32,879 nt of DNA from Aureimonas ureilytica DSM 18598 = NBRC 106430 (lineage in GTDB: Bacteria; Pseudomonadota; Alphaproteobacteria; Rhizobiales; Rhizobiaceae), in NCBI RefSeq assembly GCF_000382705.1, contig NZ_ARQE01000019.1, positions 1,332 to 34,210 on the forward strand, given 5' to 3'. The notes beneath the pieces are model-generated. The model had not been told where the DNA came from. It saw only the letters and a list, made by a program, of their open reading frames with translations, and ran no database searches. Positions 1-8,619 of this stretch are shown piece by piece. The position numbers were made by a program, and so were the translations under genes. The stretch's first letter is position 1, and every line of letters starts with the position of its first letter.

Positions 1-693
1 GTCAGCGCAGCGGTCGGCCGCTCGCTGGTCGAGGCCAAGGCGATGGCGCGCGAGGCCGCGGCGATGGGCGCGGACGCGGTGATGAGCCACCATCCAATGG
101 ACCCCTTCGCCGCGCCCGCCGCGCAGACGCGCTACTTCCTCCAGCTTGCCGATGCGGCGAGCGTGCCGCTCGTAGCCTATGTGCGCTCCGACACGCTTTC
201 GGTCGCCGACTTCCAGCTTCTGGCGAACCACGGCAACATCGCGGGTATTAAGTTCGCCTCGCCGAACCTGATGCTACTGGCCGAAGTGATCCGCGCGACG
301 CGCGAAGCGCCCGCGATCTGGGTTTGCGGCCTTGCCGAGGGCTGGGCACCGGCCTTCTACGCTATGGGCGCGCGCGGCTTCACCTCGGGCCTCGTGAACG
401 TCTTTCCGGAGCGCTCGCACGCCATCCACCACGCTTTGGAGCAGGGCGACTTCGCGGGCGCGCGTCGACTCATCGACGGCATCGCTGGCTTCGAGGCGCT
501 GCGCACGCGCTACAACAACGGAGCTAACGTCACCGTGGTTAAGGCGGCGGCCGAGCTGCTCGGGCGCCCCGTTGGGCCCGTGCGCGCACCCGGTCTTGAG
601 ACGCTGAACGCCGAGGAGCACGAGACGCTGCGCCACATCGTTGAGGCGGTCCGCACCGAGCGCACGACCGGCGCCCCGGCGACGGCGGCCTGA
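1..693 (+). CDS. DapA-family aldolase/dehydratase, 5' end outside window
   Basis: The frame is open from the first base, so the N-terminus lies upstream of the window. The visible 230 residues are the C-terminal two thirds of a dihydrodipicolinate synthase/N-acetylneuraminate lyase-type TIM barrel. The Schiff-base lysine sits in GIKFAS (codon 250-252) and a tyrosine in VAYVRS lies on the preceding strand, as the family requires. The DapA family covers lysine biosynthesis enzymes and many sugar-acid aldolases and dehydratases. The enolase-superfamily sugar-acid dehydratase 14 bp downstream makes a catabolic role on a keto-deoxy sugar acid more likely than lysine synthesis (inference). The exact substrate cannot be told. 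Confidence 0.85.
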   Translation, partial: VSAAVGRSLVEAKAMAREAAAMGADAVMSHHPMDPFAAPAAQTRYFLQLADAASVPLVAYVRSDTLSVADFQLLANHGNIAGIKFASPNLMLLAEVIRATREAPAIWVCGLAEGWAPAFYAMGARGFTSGLVNVFPERSHAIHHALEQGDFAGARRLIDGIAGFEALRTRYNNGANVTVVKAAAELLGRPVGPVRAPGLETLNAEEHETLRHIVEAVRTERTTGAPATAA

Positions 694-707
694 GGGGGAG
701 AGTAGAC

Positions 708-1847
708 ATGCGGATCACCGCCCTCAAGACCTACATGCAGCGCGTCGACGAGCGCCCGCGTCTTCTCGTCAAGATCGAGACCAACGAGGGCATTTCAGGC
801 TGGGGCGAGGCCTACAACCACGGGCCCGACCGCGCGCTGGCGCCGCTTCTCGACTATCTCTTCACGCAGATCGTGGGTGAGGATCCGCGACGCGTCGAGT
901 TCCTGGTGCACAAGCTCAACCAGCAGTGCCGCTTCCCGCCCGGCGCGCTGGGCCTGGCCGCAATCTCCGTGATCGACCACGCTCTGTGGGACATCGCGGG
1001 TAAGGCGGCAGGGCTGCCGGTCTACATGCTGCTCGGCGGCAACGTGCGCGATCGCGTGCGCGTCTATTGCGGCGTCTACACCGCGCCCGACCCGGAGGCA
1101 GCGCTCGCCCAGACGCAAGAGCTGAATGAGCGCTACGGCTACACCGCCTTCAAGCTCAGCCCATACCGGCGCGACCTGCACGAGGGGCGCTGGGGCGAGC
1201 TGGTGCGCGAGACCGGGCAGTATTTCGGGCGCGTGCGAGAACTTTGCCCCAGCCGCTTCGAGTTCGCCTTCGACGCCCATGCCAAGATCTTCGAGCCAGT
1301 CCAGGCCATCCAGCTCGCCCAGGCCCTCGCCCCCAACGACCCGCTCTTCTACGAAGAACCGATCCGGCCCGAGCACATCCCCGCCTGGCGCGAGATCCGC
1401 TCCAAGGTGAGCGTACCACTGGCGACCGGCGAGTCGCTCTACTCGCGCTTCGAGTTTCTGTCACTGCTGTCAGCGGGCGGCGCCGACATCGTGCAGCCTG
1501 ATATCTGCGTTGTGGGCGGGGTCTGCGAGATGCGGCGCATCGCGACGATCGCTGAAGCGCACTACGCCACGCTCGCCCCGCACAACCCGATGGGGCCGCT
1601 GGCGACGGCAGTGAACGTCCACTTCTGTGCCACGCAGACGAACTTCAAGATCCTGGAGTTCAAGCCTGCGGTCCACGCTCCGTGGGCGATCGACCCTTAT
1701 GTGCCGGTGGACGGACACATGGAGCTACGCCCCGACCGGCCCGGCTGGGGTATCGAAATCGACGAGGCGGTGCTGGAGCGCGAGGACCACGTTCACTGGG
1801 AGCGTAAGGTGACGCGCAAGCCGGATGGCTCTACCGCCTACCCATAA
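708..1847 (+). CDS. Mandelate racemase/muconate lactonizing family sugar-acid dehydratase (GalD-like)
   Basis: A 379-residue enolase-superfamily protein that should dehydrate an aldonic acid to a 2-keto-3-deoxy acid. Visible residues are K149 (AFKLSP), D189 and H191 (FDAHAK), E216/E217 (FYEEP), E242 (ATGES) and H292 (APHNPMGP). Their spacing closely parallels the metal ligands and catalytic residues of E. coli D-galactonate dehydratase (D183, H185, E209, E235, H285, from memory), and the length is close to that enzyme's. A strong purine-rich ribosome site (gagggggagag) precedes the ATG. It follows the DapA-like gene by 14 bp, so the two are probably co-transcribed and may act in sequence. Family assignment is firm; galactonate rather than gluconate or another acid as substrate is not. 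Confidence 0.85.
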   Translation: MRITALKTYMQRVDERPRLLVKIETNEGISGWGEAYNHGPDRALAPLLDYLFTQIVGEDPRRVEFLVHKLNQQCRFPPGALGLAAISVIDHALWDIAGKAAGLPVYMLLGGNVRDRVRVYCGVYTAPDPEAALAQTQELNERYGYTAFKLSPYRRDLHEGRWGELVRETGQYFGRVRELCPSRFEFAFDAHAKIFEPVQAIQLAQALAPNDPLFYEEPIRPEHIPAWREIRSKVSVPLATGESLYSRFEFLSLLSAGGADIVQPDICVVGGVCEMRRIATIAEAHYATLAPHNPMGPLATAVNVHFCATQTNFKILEFKPAVHAPWAIDPYVPVDGHMELRPDRPGWGIEIDEAVLEREDHVHWERKVTRKPDGSTAYP

Positions 1848-1902
1848 GCTGCGGATGTCGGAAGGCGGTGTAGGCTTAAGTTTCCGACTTAGGTATTCTG
1901 AC

Positions 1903-1932
1903 CGGGCGCTCCTCAGAAGGGTTGAGCGCCCG
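1903..1932. terminator. Inverted repeat between convergent genes
   Basis: A perfect 9-bp stem, CGGGCGCTC (1903-1911) and GAGCGCCCG (1924-1932), with a 12-nt loop lies between two convergent genes. There is no strong T-run, only a short pyrimidine-rich stretch after it on the + strand. A bidirectional terminator is a reasonable reading. Confidence 0.5.
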
Positions 1933-1946
1933 ATCGCTTTCCAACT

Positions 1947-2972
1947 TTAAATCAACACGCGCTCCACTTCGTCGAGCGTCACTGCGTCCGAGCGCCGATC
2001 ACAGAGCTGCGTGATCCGCGTCGACGAGTGGTTCGCCATGGCCGCCGCCTTTTCGATCGTGCCGCCGTTCTTGAGATACGCCGTGATGCCGTTGGCCCGG
2101 AACGTGTGGTTGCCGATCCACGTGTCGATGCCGGCAGCGGTCGCGCGTCGCTGGATCATCGCGTACGCATTGGCTTGGGGCAGGGGCGTGCGGGTCAGCT
2201 GCCCCGTGCCGCGCCCGATCGTGCGAAACAGCGGACCTTTCCGATCCTCAGCGATACCGGTCCCCTCCATGTAGGCATGGAGGTAGCCTTCCAGATTGTG
2301 GTGGCAGGGCATCTCATGACGCTTCCCGCCCTTCTCGTGCAGCCGCACCCAGAGACGCCGGTTCTGCACATAGACGTCCTCGACCCGCATGCCGAGCGCG
2401 GCCCCGATCCGGGCGAACGAGTAGACCATCAGCCCGATCAGCGCCCGGTCGCGCAGGCCTATCGGAGTCGTGACGTCGATCGCGTCGAGCAGCTGGCGCG
2501 CCTCATAGGGATCCAGTACCGGCATCTTGTCCCGTCGCACGCTGTGCAAGGGTCCACGCACGGACGCTGGGTTCACCGCCACGACCTGGCCGACCACAAG
2601 CCAGTCGAATAGCATGCGGACCGCAGCCAAGCGCTGCTTAGCGGTCGGTGCTGATCGCACCTGGGTCAGCTCCTTGATGTAGCCGGCGACGTGCAGCGGC
2701 TGCACGGCTGCGATCGAGGCGGCGCCGTGCGCCTCGCACCAGCTGAGGAACTCTCCCACGGCCCGCCCATAGGCGCGCCGAGTGTTGGGGTTGCGGATGT
2801 GCGTGGTAAAGAACTCGAGGGAGCGAATGGACGCGCGCTCGCCGGCCGTAGCGACGACATGGCCTGCCCCCGTCAGGTGGCCCGGTTCAAATCTAATGCA
2901 TGGTGGGCTTGTCGGCGACGTTTGAGGTGGCCGGCGAAGCGGGTTGGGGTAGCGCAGCCGGCCACGGCACAT
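1947..2972 (-). pseudogene. Tyrosine site-specific integrase, N-terminus replaced by IS end, catalytic Tyr changed to Cys
   Basis: Residues from about 38 onward match a phage-type tyrosine recombinase: SAM-like N-terminal DNA-binding domain (RNPNTRRAYGRAVGEFL), then a catalytic domain with the first arginine in FARIGAALG, the HxxR box HTFRANGITAYL and the third-box MANHSSTR. The expected nucleophile motif TQLYDRR reads TQLCDRR: codon 2001-2003 gives TGT (Cys, residue 324 of the 341-residue frame) where TAT would give Tyr. The first 37 residues of the frame are encoded by the right end of the IS3 element, so the native start (probably about 20 residues) was lost at position 2859/2860. Family members usually excise or integrate mobile DNA. 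With the nucleophile gone this copy should not recombine. The frame is otherwise intact, suggesting recent decay. Confidence 0.8.
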
Positions 2973-3828
2973 CGGCGGGTGCGGGTGGACGGTAGCCCAG
3001 GCTCGAGTGTGGACGCTTGGTGTTGTAGTGCTGGCGCCAGCTCTCGATGACGATCCGGGCCTCGGCGAGACTGTAGAAGATCTCGCCGTTCAGGAGTTCG
3101 TCCCGAAGCTTGGAGTTGAAGCTCTCGCAATAGCCGTTCTCCCAAGGGCTGCCAGGCTCGATGAACGCGGTCCTGGCCCCGACCGCTCCGATCCATTCGC
3201 GCACTGCCTTGGCGACGAACTCCGGGCCATTGTCGGAGCGGATGTGTCCTGGCACGCCGCGCAGGATGAAGAGGTCCGACAGGACGTCGATGACGTCCGT
3301 GGACTTCAGCTTACGGTCGATCCGGATACACAAGCACTCCCGGGTGAACTCGTCGATGACGTTCAGCAGGCGGAACTTGCGGCCGTTGTGGGTTCGGTCC
3401 TCGACAAAGTCATAGGACCACACGTGGTTCGGTCGCTCCGGGCGAAGACGAACACACGAGCCATCGTTCAGCCAGAGCCGGCCGCGCTTGGGCTGCTTGG
3501 CCGGCACCTTCAGGCCTTCCTGCCGCCAGATGCGCTCGACCCGCTTCACGTTGACGAGCCAGCCAGTATCCCGCAGCAAGGCCGTGATCCGGCGCCTATC
3601 AGCGATTGCCAGCAATCGCTTGTCGGCCAGGGGATACCCGTAGCGTCCATACTGCACCGCTAGTTCGATGATGTCGGCCGTCAACGCCGCATCATCGGCT
3701 CGCCCTTTGGGCGCCTTGCGTTGCGTTGACCGATGCTGCCCCAGAACCCGGCACGCCAAACGCTCCGACACGTCGAACTTCTTTATGACGTGGTCGATGC
3801 ATTGGCGACGGCGGGCGGGGCTCACCAG
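2893..3828 (-). CDS. IS3-family transposase OrfB (rve integrase domain)
   Basis: 311 residues read in the -1 frame relative to orfA. It holds an HTH_21-like region (GRYGYPLADKRLLAIADRR) and the DDE integrase core: first Asp in WSYDFVED, second Asp in IRSDNGPEF, and Glu in PWENGYCESF. The end HYNTKRPHSSLGYRPPAPAD is typical of the IS407 group. It has no convincing start codon or ribosome site of its own. The entry therefore begins at the first codon after the predicted frameshift, and the active transposase would be the OrfAB fusion. All three acidic residues are present and no internal stop is seen, so the element could still be mobile. Confidence 0.85.
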   Translation of the reverse strand: MVSPARRRQCIDHVIKKFDVSERLACRVLGQHRSTQRKAPKGRADDAALTADIIELAVQYGRYGYPLADKRLLAIADRRRITALLRDTGWLVNVKRVERIWRQEGLKVPAKQPKRGRLWLNDGSCVRLRPERPNHVWSYDFVEDRTHNGRKFRLLNVIDEFTRECLCIRIDRKLKSTDVIDVLSDLFILRGVPGHIRSDNGPEFVAKAVREWIGAVGARTAFIEPGSPWENGYCESFNSKLRDELLNGEIFYSLAEARIVIESWRQHYNTKRPHSSLGYRPPAPADVPWPAALPQPASPATSNVADKPTMH

Positions 3829-4100
3829 TTTCCCGAGGCGGCCTCTTTCAGGATCAGCTTCTCGAGCGTCAGGTCCGACACGGCCTTTCGCAGGCGCTCG
3901 TTCTCCTTCTCGAGATCCTTCAGACGCTTCACCTGGTCCGACTTCAGCCCGCCGAACTCCTTGCCCCATCGGTAGTAGGTGAACGGCGTCACGCCGATCG
4001 CGCGGATCGCTTCGGCAACCGAACGACCCTGCGACAGCAGCACGTCGACCTGCCGGAGCTTCGCGACGATCTCTTCAGGCTTGTGCTTCTTCTGCGGCAT
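3822..4100 (-). CDS. IS3-family transposase OrfA
   Basis: A 92-residue protein with an N-terminal helix-turn-helix (EEIVAKLRQVDVLLSQG...VTPFTYYRWGKEFGG) and a C-terminal leucine-rich coiled coil (VKRLKDLEKENERLRKAVSDLTLEKLILKE), the usual OrfA arrangement for recognising IS ends and multimerising. I chose the ATG at 4100 because a GGAGG lies 9 nt upstream. The upstream in-frame ATG at 4109 directly abuts that GGAGG and the one at 4124 has no site. It overlaps the orfB frame, with the slippery heptamer just before its TGA stop. Confidence 0.85.
   Translation of the reverse strand: MPQKKHKPEEIVAKLRQVDVLLSQGRSVAEAIRAIGVTPFTYYRWGKEFGGLKSDQVKRLKDLEKENERLRKAVSDLTLEKLILKEAASGNW
3828..3834 (-). other. 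Programmed -1 frameshift heptamer GGGAAAC
   Basis: On the minus strand orfA ends TCG GGA AAC TGG TGA. The heptamer G-GGA-AAC fits X-XXY-YYZ in the zero frame. Slipping one base gives GGG AAA CTG GTG, which is exactly the orfB frame. IS3 elements are known to make OrfAB by -1 frameshifting. That this heptamer is the site is inference from phase and position. Confidence 0.7.
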
Positions 4101-4165
4101 TCTCGGCATCCTCCAAAGGCTCAAAAGCCTACTTCATGGAGGGACACTTTTCAGGGGGCAGACCA

Positions 4166-4903
4166 GTATGCTTCGAGGCGCTGATGCGCTGGACGCATCC
4201 GATTCCGGGGGAGATCCCTCCATTCCGCTTCATTCCCATAGCCGAGGTGCGCAAGTTCATCGTGCCGATGGGCGAATGGGCGATCGAGACCGCCTGCGCC
4301 ACCGCGGTTTCATGGTCGTCCAGCTGTCGCATAGCGGTTAACTTGTCGCCAGTGCAAGTTCTTCAGCCCGACCTCCCAGACAAGGTCGAGGCGATCCTCC
4401 ATCGGACAGGTCTGGCTGCAGACCGCCTGGAACTAGAGATCACGGAAGGCGTCCTGCTTCAGGACGGCGAGAGGGCGTTGACCGTTCTCGGCAAACTGAA
4501 CGCGCTCGGCGTGCGGATCGTTCTGGACGATTTCGGCACGGGTTATTCAAGCCTTTCCTACCTCCACCGCTTTCGCTTCCAAAAGCTCAAGATCGACCGC
4601 CTGTTCGTCGGTCGGCTGACCGAGGACCAAAGCGCGCGCTCAATCGTCAAGGCGATCCTTTCGATGAGCCAGGAGCTGGGCATTGAGGTGACGGCGGAAG
4701 GCGTAGAAACGACGCAGCAGGCCTCAATGCTCCGGGCACAGGGCTGCAACGAGTTTCAAGGCTTTCTTTTGGGTCACCCAACGACAGCCGAGACTGCCAA
4801 CGAGTTGGCGGCGCAATCGAGCACCCAAAATATGGTCGAACAGCTCCGCGCCGTTTCTCGGGAATTCCATGCTGGTGACGGCTACATCAAACAAGCGTCG
4901 TAG
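4166..4903 (+). pseudogene. EAL-domain c-di-GMP phosphodiesterase, 5' part lost at the IS
   Basis: Residues run from VCFEALMRW to the native stop and hold nearly a whole EAL domain: the EAL signature itself, VNLSP, ELEITEG, LDDFGTGYSSLSYL, KIDRLF, TAEGVET and QGF. These supply the expected metal and substrate ligands of c-di-GMP-specific phosphodiesterases. Everything before the EAL motif, including the first strand and any PAS, GGDEF or membrane part, is missing because the gene is cut at 4165/4166 by the IS3 end. An ATG at 4136 inside the IS end is in frame and would give a 255-residue EAL-only protein, but no ribosome site is evident. Probably a remnant; residual activity cannot be excluded. 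Confidence 0.8.
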
Positions 4904-5182
4904 CGCTCTCGACCCACTACGTCCGCTTACAAGAGGTTGCGAAACCCGCATCGAGAGGCGGTAGTGGGCCAAAGCTGACAGTCAGCTTTCGGATTTGTCC
5001 CGCGGAAAGCCGCCGTTCCACTTTAGACCCGGCTGGACCGTTTATAGGCGAGGCAGCAGACGTGGCACACTGATTTAAGCGCCACGCAGCTGCATTGGCC
5101 CGCGGCGTCCAACAGCAGCCGACTAGGTCGTTTCCCGTAGCCTCCACATTCATCGCGCGACGATAGACATGAACCAATGCTA
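4904..5182. other. Gene-free stretch upstream of gntR
   Basis: About 280 bases, or 335 up to the gntR start, with no convincing gene. It contains one copy of the 67-nt intergenic repeat (4965-5031) and ends at the GntR operator. The remainder looks like degenerate sequence, and no clear -35/-10 pair was picked out. Confidence 0.5.
4965..5031 (+). repeat. Copy 1 of 67-nt intergenic repeat
   Basis: It starts TGGGCCAAAGC, has CAGCTTTCG, then GGAAAGCCGCCGTTC at offset 39, and ends AGACCCG. It aligns without gaps to the copy at 17618-17684, sharing TGGGCC, AGC-N-GAC, CAGCTTTCG, GGAAAGCCGCC and GACCCG. Confidence 0.65.
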
Positions 5183-5195
5183 GTCATATGATGAC
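5183..5195 (+). promoter_or_regulatory. GntR operator 1 (GTCATATGATGAC)
   Basis: A 13-bp dyad GTCAT-ATG-ATGAC, 43 bp upstream of the gntR start. It differs by one base from operator 2 downstream of gntR. Short dyads of this type are the usual sites of FadR-subfamily GntR regulators. Its position predicts autoregulation. Confidence 0.65.
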
Positions 5196-5238
5196 GCGCG
5201 GGCCTCTGTGAAAGCTCGCTTATGGAGGCCGCCGCGTC

Positions 5239-5997
5239 ATGGCGGAAGCGCATTTGGCTCGAGCACGCGTCGCAACCCAGTCCCGCCCTCTGCGGGAGAT
5301 CGTCACCGAGGTCTTGCGTCAGCAGATCGAGGACGGCGATTATGCACCGGGTGATCAACTGCCCACTGAGCCGGTCCTCGTGTCCCGGTTCGGCTACAGC
5401 CGGACGGTGATCCGGGAAGCGATCGCGGCGCTTCGCGCCGACGGCCTGGTCGACTCACGGCACGGCGTCGGTGTCTTCGTAATCGGCCCAAAGCGGCCGA
5501 GCGCGGAGTTAGAACTCTTCCGACAAGCGACCGACAAGATCTCGGACATCATCGAGGAACTGGAACTGCGCATCGGGGTCGAGGTCGAAGCCGCTGGCCT
5601 AGCGGCTATGCGCGCATCTCCCGCGCAGGAGGCCGAGATCCTGTCGCTCGTCGACGAGTTTCGCGAACGGGTGGAACGCGGCGAGCCGACCGACGAGGCC
5701 GACTTCGCGTTCCACATGGCCATTGCCAAGGCGACGAACAACACGCGCTTCCAGACCTTTCTGGAGCACATCGGCAAGCGGATCATCCCGCGCGTCAAAT
5801 TTCGGACGGTAATGGGCGGCGTAGACCCCCTTCCCAATCGCGATCGCATCATCCTGAAGGAACACGAGGCGGTCGGTGACGCGATCTCGGGACGCGATCC
5901 CGACGGTGCAAGGGAGGCGATGCGTCATCACCTCCAGGGTGGGATCAAGCGCTACCGCGCGCTGACACGCGTACGTCCCACCGAAAAGATCGATTGA
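5239..5997 (+). CDS. GntR-family (FadR subfamily, FCD domain) transcriptional regulator
   Basis: A 252-residue protein with an N-terminal winged helix (about residues 15-80; PLREIVTEVLRQQIEDGDYAPGD and SRTVIREAIAALRADGLV) and a C-terminal all-helical FCD ligand domain (about 95-235). The FCD metal-site residues are visible: Asp and His in DEADFAFHMAIAKATNN, His in LKEHEAV and His in MRHHLQGG. FCD regulators commonly bind sugar acids or other organic acids, which fits the adjacent keto-deoxyglucarate dehydratase. A GGAGG lies 10 nt before the ATG. The operators at 5183 and 6010-6046 flank the gene, so it most likely represses itself and the downstream operon until an acid-sugar ligand binds. 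Confidence 0.88.
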   Translation: MAEAHLARARVATQSRPLREIVTEVLRQQIEDGDYAPGDQLPTEPVLVSRFGYSRTVIREAIAALRADGLVDSRHGVGVFVIGPKRPSAELELFRQATDKISDIIEELELRIGVEVEAAGLAAMRASPAQEAEILSLVDEFRERVERGEPTDEADFAFHMAIAKATNNTRFQTFLEHIGKRIIPRVKFRTVMGGVDPLPNRDRIILKEHEAVGDAISGRDPDGAREAMRHHLQGGIKRYRALTRVRPTEKID

Positions 5998-6009
5998 CCA
6001 AGGCGCTTT

Positions 6010-6046
6010 GTCATCATACGACTACCTGATCAAGTCGTATGATGTG
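6010..6046. promoter_or_regulatory. Tandem GntR operators 2 and 3 forming a 12-bp perfect inverted repeat
   Basis: CATCATACGACT (6012-6023) and AGTCGTATGATG (6033-6044) are exact inverted repeats around a 9-nt spacer. Read as operators, the minus strand of 6010-6022 is GTCGTATGATGAC and the plus strand of 6034-6046 is GTCGTATGATGTG. Operator 2 matches operator 1 at 12 of 13 positions. They lie 8-44 bp before the dehydratase ATG, where a bound repressor would block transcription start or elongation. Confidence 0.7.
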
Positions 6047-6047
6047 A

Positions 6048-6956
<909 letters not shown>

Positions 6957-6977
6957 GAGCGTCTGACAACACCTCCG

Positions 6978-7005
6978 GGCGGCCGCGCGGGAGGCGTCGG
7001 CCGCC
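6978..7005 (+). other. Intercistronic hairpin before the binding-protein gene
   Basis: GGCGGCC (6978-6984) and GGCCGCC (6999-7005) form a 7-bp GC stem, 33 bp before the binding-protein ATG. There is no T-run. It may stabilise the downstream mRNA end or attenuate transcription. Confidence 0.35.
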
Positions 7006-7037
7006 TCGGACCTGACGACACGAACGGGAGGATCATC

Positions 7038-8546
7038 ATGAGAACGACGACGATCGCCAGGCTGGCCCTTGCGGCGCTGGCCGGCACCATCGCGCAGCCT
7101 GCCCTCGCACAAGGCTCGACCGGCGAGATCACCATCGTCCTGCCGGAGCAGCCGAGCAACCTGGAGCCCTGCGGCTCTATTCTGACCGACGTTGGGCAGG
7201 TGATCAGCCAGAACGTCACCGAGACCCTAACGGTGGTGGATCCGGCGGACGGCTCGGTGGATCCGAAGCTCGCGACCGGGTGGAGGCAGGTCGAACCCCT
7301 CACTTGGCGCTTCAAGCTGCGCGAGGGCGTCAAGTTCCAGGACGGCGAGGCCTTCGACGCGCAGGCGGTCAAGTTCTCGATCGACCGCATGACGTCCAAA
7401 GCCTTTACCTGCAACAACCTCGCCAAGTTCGGCAACGATACCATCACCGTCGAGGTGGTCGATCCCTCGACGGTCGACGTGAAGTCCACGCAGCCCCAGC
7501 CGATCCTGCCGACGCTTATCAGCGTGGCGATGATCGTCTCGACCAAGACCTCGGCAACGCAGGCAACCAACGCGCCGGTTGGCACCGGGCCCTATTCGCT
7601 CGCCGAAGCCACGCCGGAGCGCATCGTCCTCCAGCGCTCCGAAGGATATTGGGGCGAGGCGCCAGCGGTGACCAAGGCGACCTATGTCTGGCGCGGCGAG
7701 TCCTCGCTGCGCATCGCGATGATCCAGACGGGCGAAGCTGACCTCACCCCTACCATCGCGCTCCAGGACGCAACCGATCCTACCCGCGACATCTCCTACC
7801 TCAACTCGGAGACGACGGCGGTTCGCATCGACATGGACTATCCCCCGCTCAACGACGTGCGGGTGCGCAAGGCGCTCAATATGGCGATCGACTGGGAGGG
7901 TATGGCCGGCCTCTTCGGCGACGAGGCACTACGGGCCTCGCAGATGGTGCCGCCGGGCATCAACGGCCACGACAAGGACCTGAAGCCCTGGACCTTCGAC
8001 CCGGAAGGGGCGGCCAAGCTTCTGGAGGAAGCCCGTGCGGCGGGCGTGCCGGTCGACACGGAGATCAACCTCGTCGGCCGCAACGGCATCTATCCCAACG
8101 GCACCGAGGCCATGGAAGCCATGATGGCCATGTGGAACGATGCCGGCTTCAACGTGAAGCTGACCATGCTCGACGTGGCCGACTGGACCCGCTACCTCCA
8201 GAAGCCCTTCCCAGCCGAGCGCGGTCCGACGCTTCTTCAGATCCAGCACGACAACAACAAGGGCGACGCCGCTTTCACCGTACCGCTGCTCTATCGCTCG
8301 TCCGGCAGCTACTCGACACTGAACAACCCGGCGATGGACGCCGAGATCGACACGGCGCTGGCGGCGACTGGGGACGAGCGCGGTCAAGCGTTCCGCACGG
8401 TCTTCGGCAAAGTCCACGACGAGATCGCCGCCGACGTGCCGATGTTCCACATGATCGGCTATACCGCCGTCGGCCCTCGCATCGACTGGCGCCCGAGCCT
8501 CGCCACCAACAGCGAGATCCCGCTCGCGCAGATCCGCTTCAAATAG
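7038..8546 (+). CDS. Peptide/nickel-type ABC transporter substrate-binding protein (SBP_bac_5)
   Basis: A 502-residue periplasmic binding protein with a Sec signal peptide (residues 1-25, cleavage near PALAQG). The body carries cluster C binding-protein landmarks: LATGWRQVEPLTWRFKLREGVKFQDGEAFDAQAVKFSIDR in pieces, GTGPY, YWGEAP, and NDVRVRKALNMAIDW. A GGGAGG lies 7 nt before the ATG. It heads a complete importer (two permeases and a fused ATPase) on the same strand. Family members bind peptides, nickel, opines or oligosaccharides. The location behind kdgD suggests a sugar-acid or glycoside ligand, which is inference from context only. Confidence 0.9.
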   Translation: MRTTTIARLALAALAGTIAQPALAQGSTGEITIVLPEQPSNLEPCGSILTDVGQVISQNVTETLTVVDPADGSVDPKLATGWRQVEPLTWRFKLREGVKFQDGEAFDAQAVKFSIDRMTSKAFTCNNLAKFGNDTITVEVVDPSTVDVKSTQPQPILPTLISVAMIVSTKTSATQATNAPVGTGPYSLAEATPERIVLQRSEGYWGEAPAVTKATYVWRGESSLRIAMIQTGEADLTPTIALQDATDPTRDISYLNSETTAVRIDMDYPPLNDVRVRKALNMAIDWEGMAGLFGDEALRASQMVPPGINGHDKDLKPWTFDPEGAAKLLEEARAAGVPVDTEINLVGRNGIYPNGTEAMEAMMAMWNDAGFNVKLTMLDVADWTRYLQKPFPAERGPTLLQIQHDNNKGDAAFTVPLLYRSSGSYSTLNNPAMDAEIDTALAATGDERGQAFRTVFGKVHDEIAADVPMFHMIGYTAVGPRIDWRPSLATNSEIPLAQIRFK

Positions 8547-8560
8547 CTGGCGATCGCTTA

Positions 8561-8586
8561 CCGGAGGGAGGCCCCATGCCCTCCGG
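8561..8586 (+). other. Strong hairpin between binding-protein and permease genes
   Basis: A perfect 8-bp stem CCGGAGGG (8561-8568) / CCCTCCGG (8579-8586) with a 10-nt loop, followed about 10 nt later by a run of five T. Such hairpins after a binding-protein gene commonly raise its expression over the membrane subunits by mRNA stabilisation or partial termination. Confidence 0.5.
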
Positions 8587-8619
8587 CCTGTCGCCGCATT
8601 TTTAGGACGGACGCATCCC

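Larger units (their letters stand above)
2860..4165 (-). mobile_element. IS3-family element, IS407-like group
   Basis: The element is 1306 bp, with imperfect terminal inverted repeats beginning TGGCCTGCCCCC at 2860 and TGGTCTGCCCCC at 4165 (read inward on the opposite strand). It encodes the two overlapping frames orfA and orfB on the minus strand. Flanking bases just outside (gaca before 2860, gtat after 4165) are not a target-site duplication. Both flanking genes are truncated exactly at the ends. The missing duplication suggests recombination between IS copies or a deletion next to the element, not a simple insertion. Confidence 0.85.
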
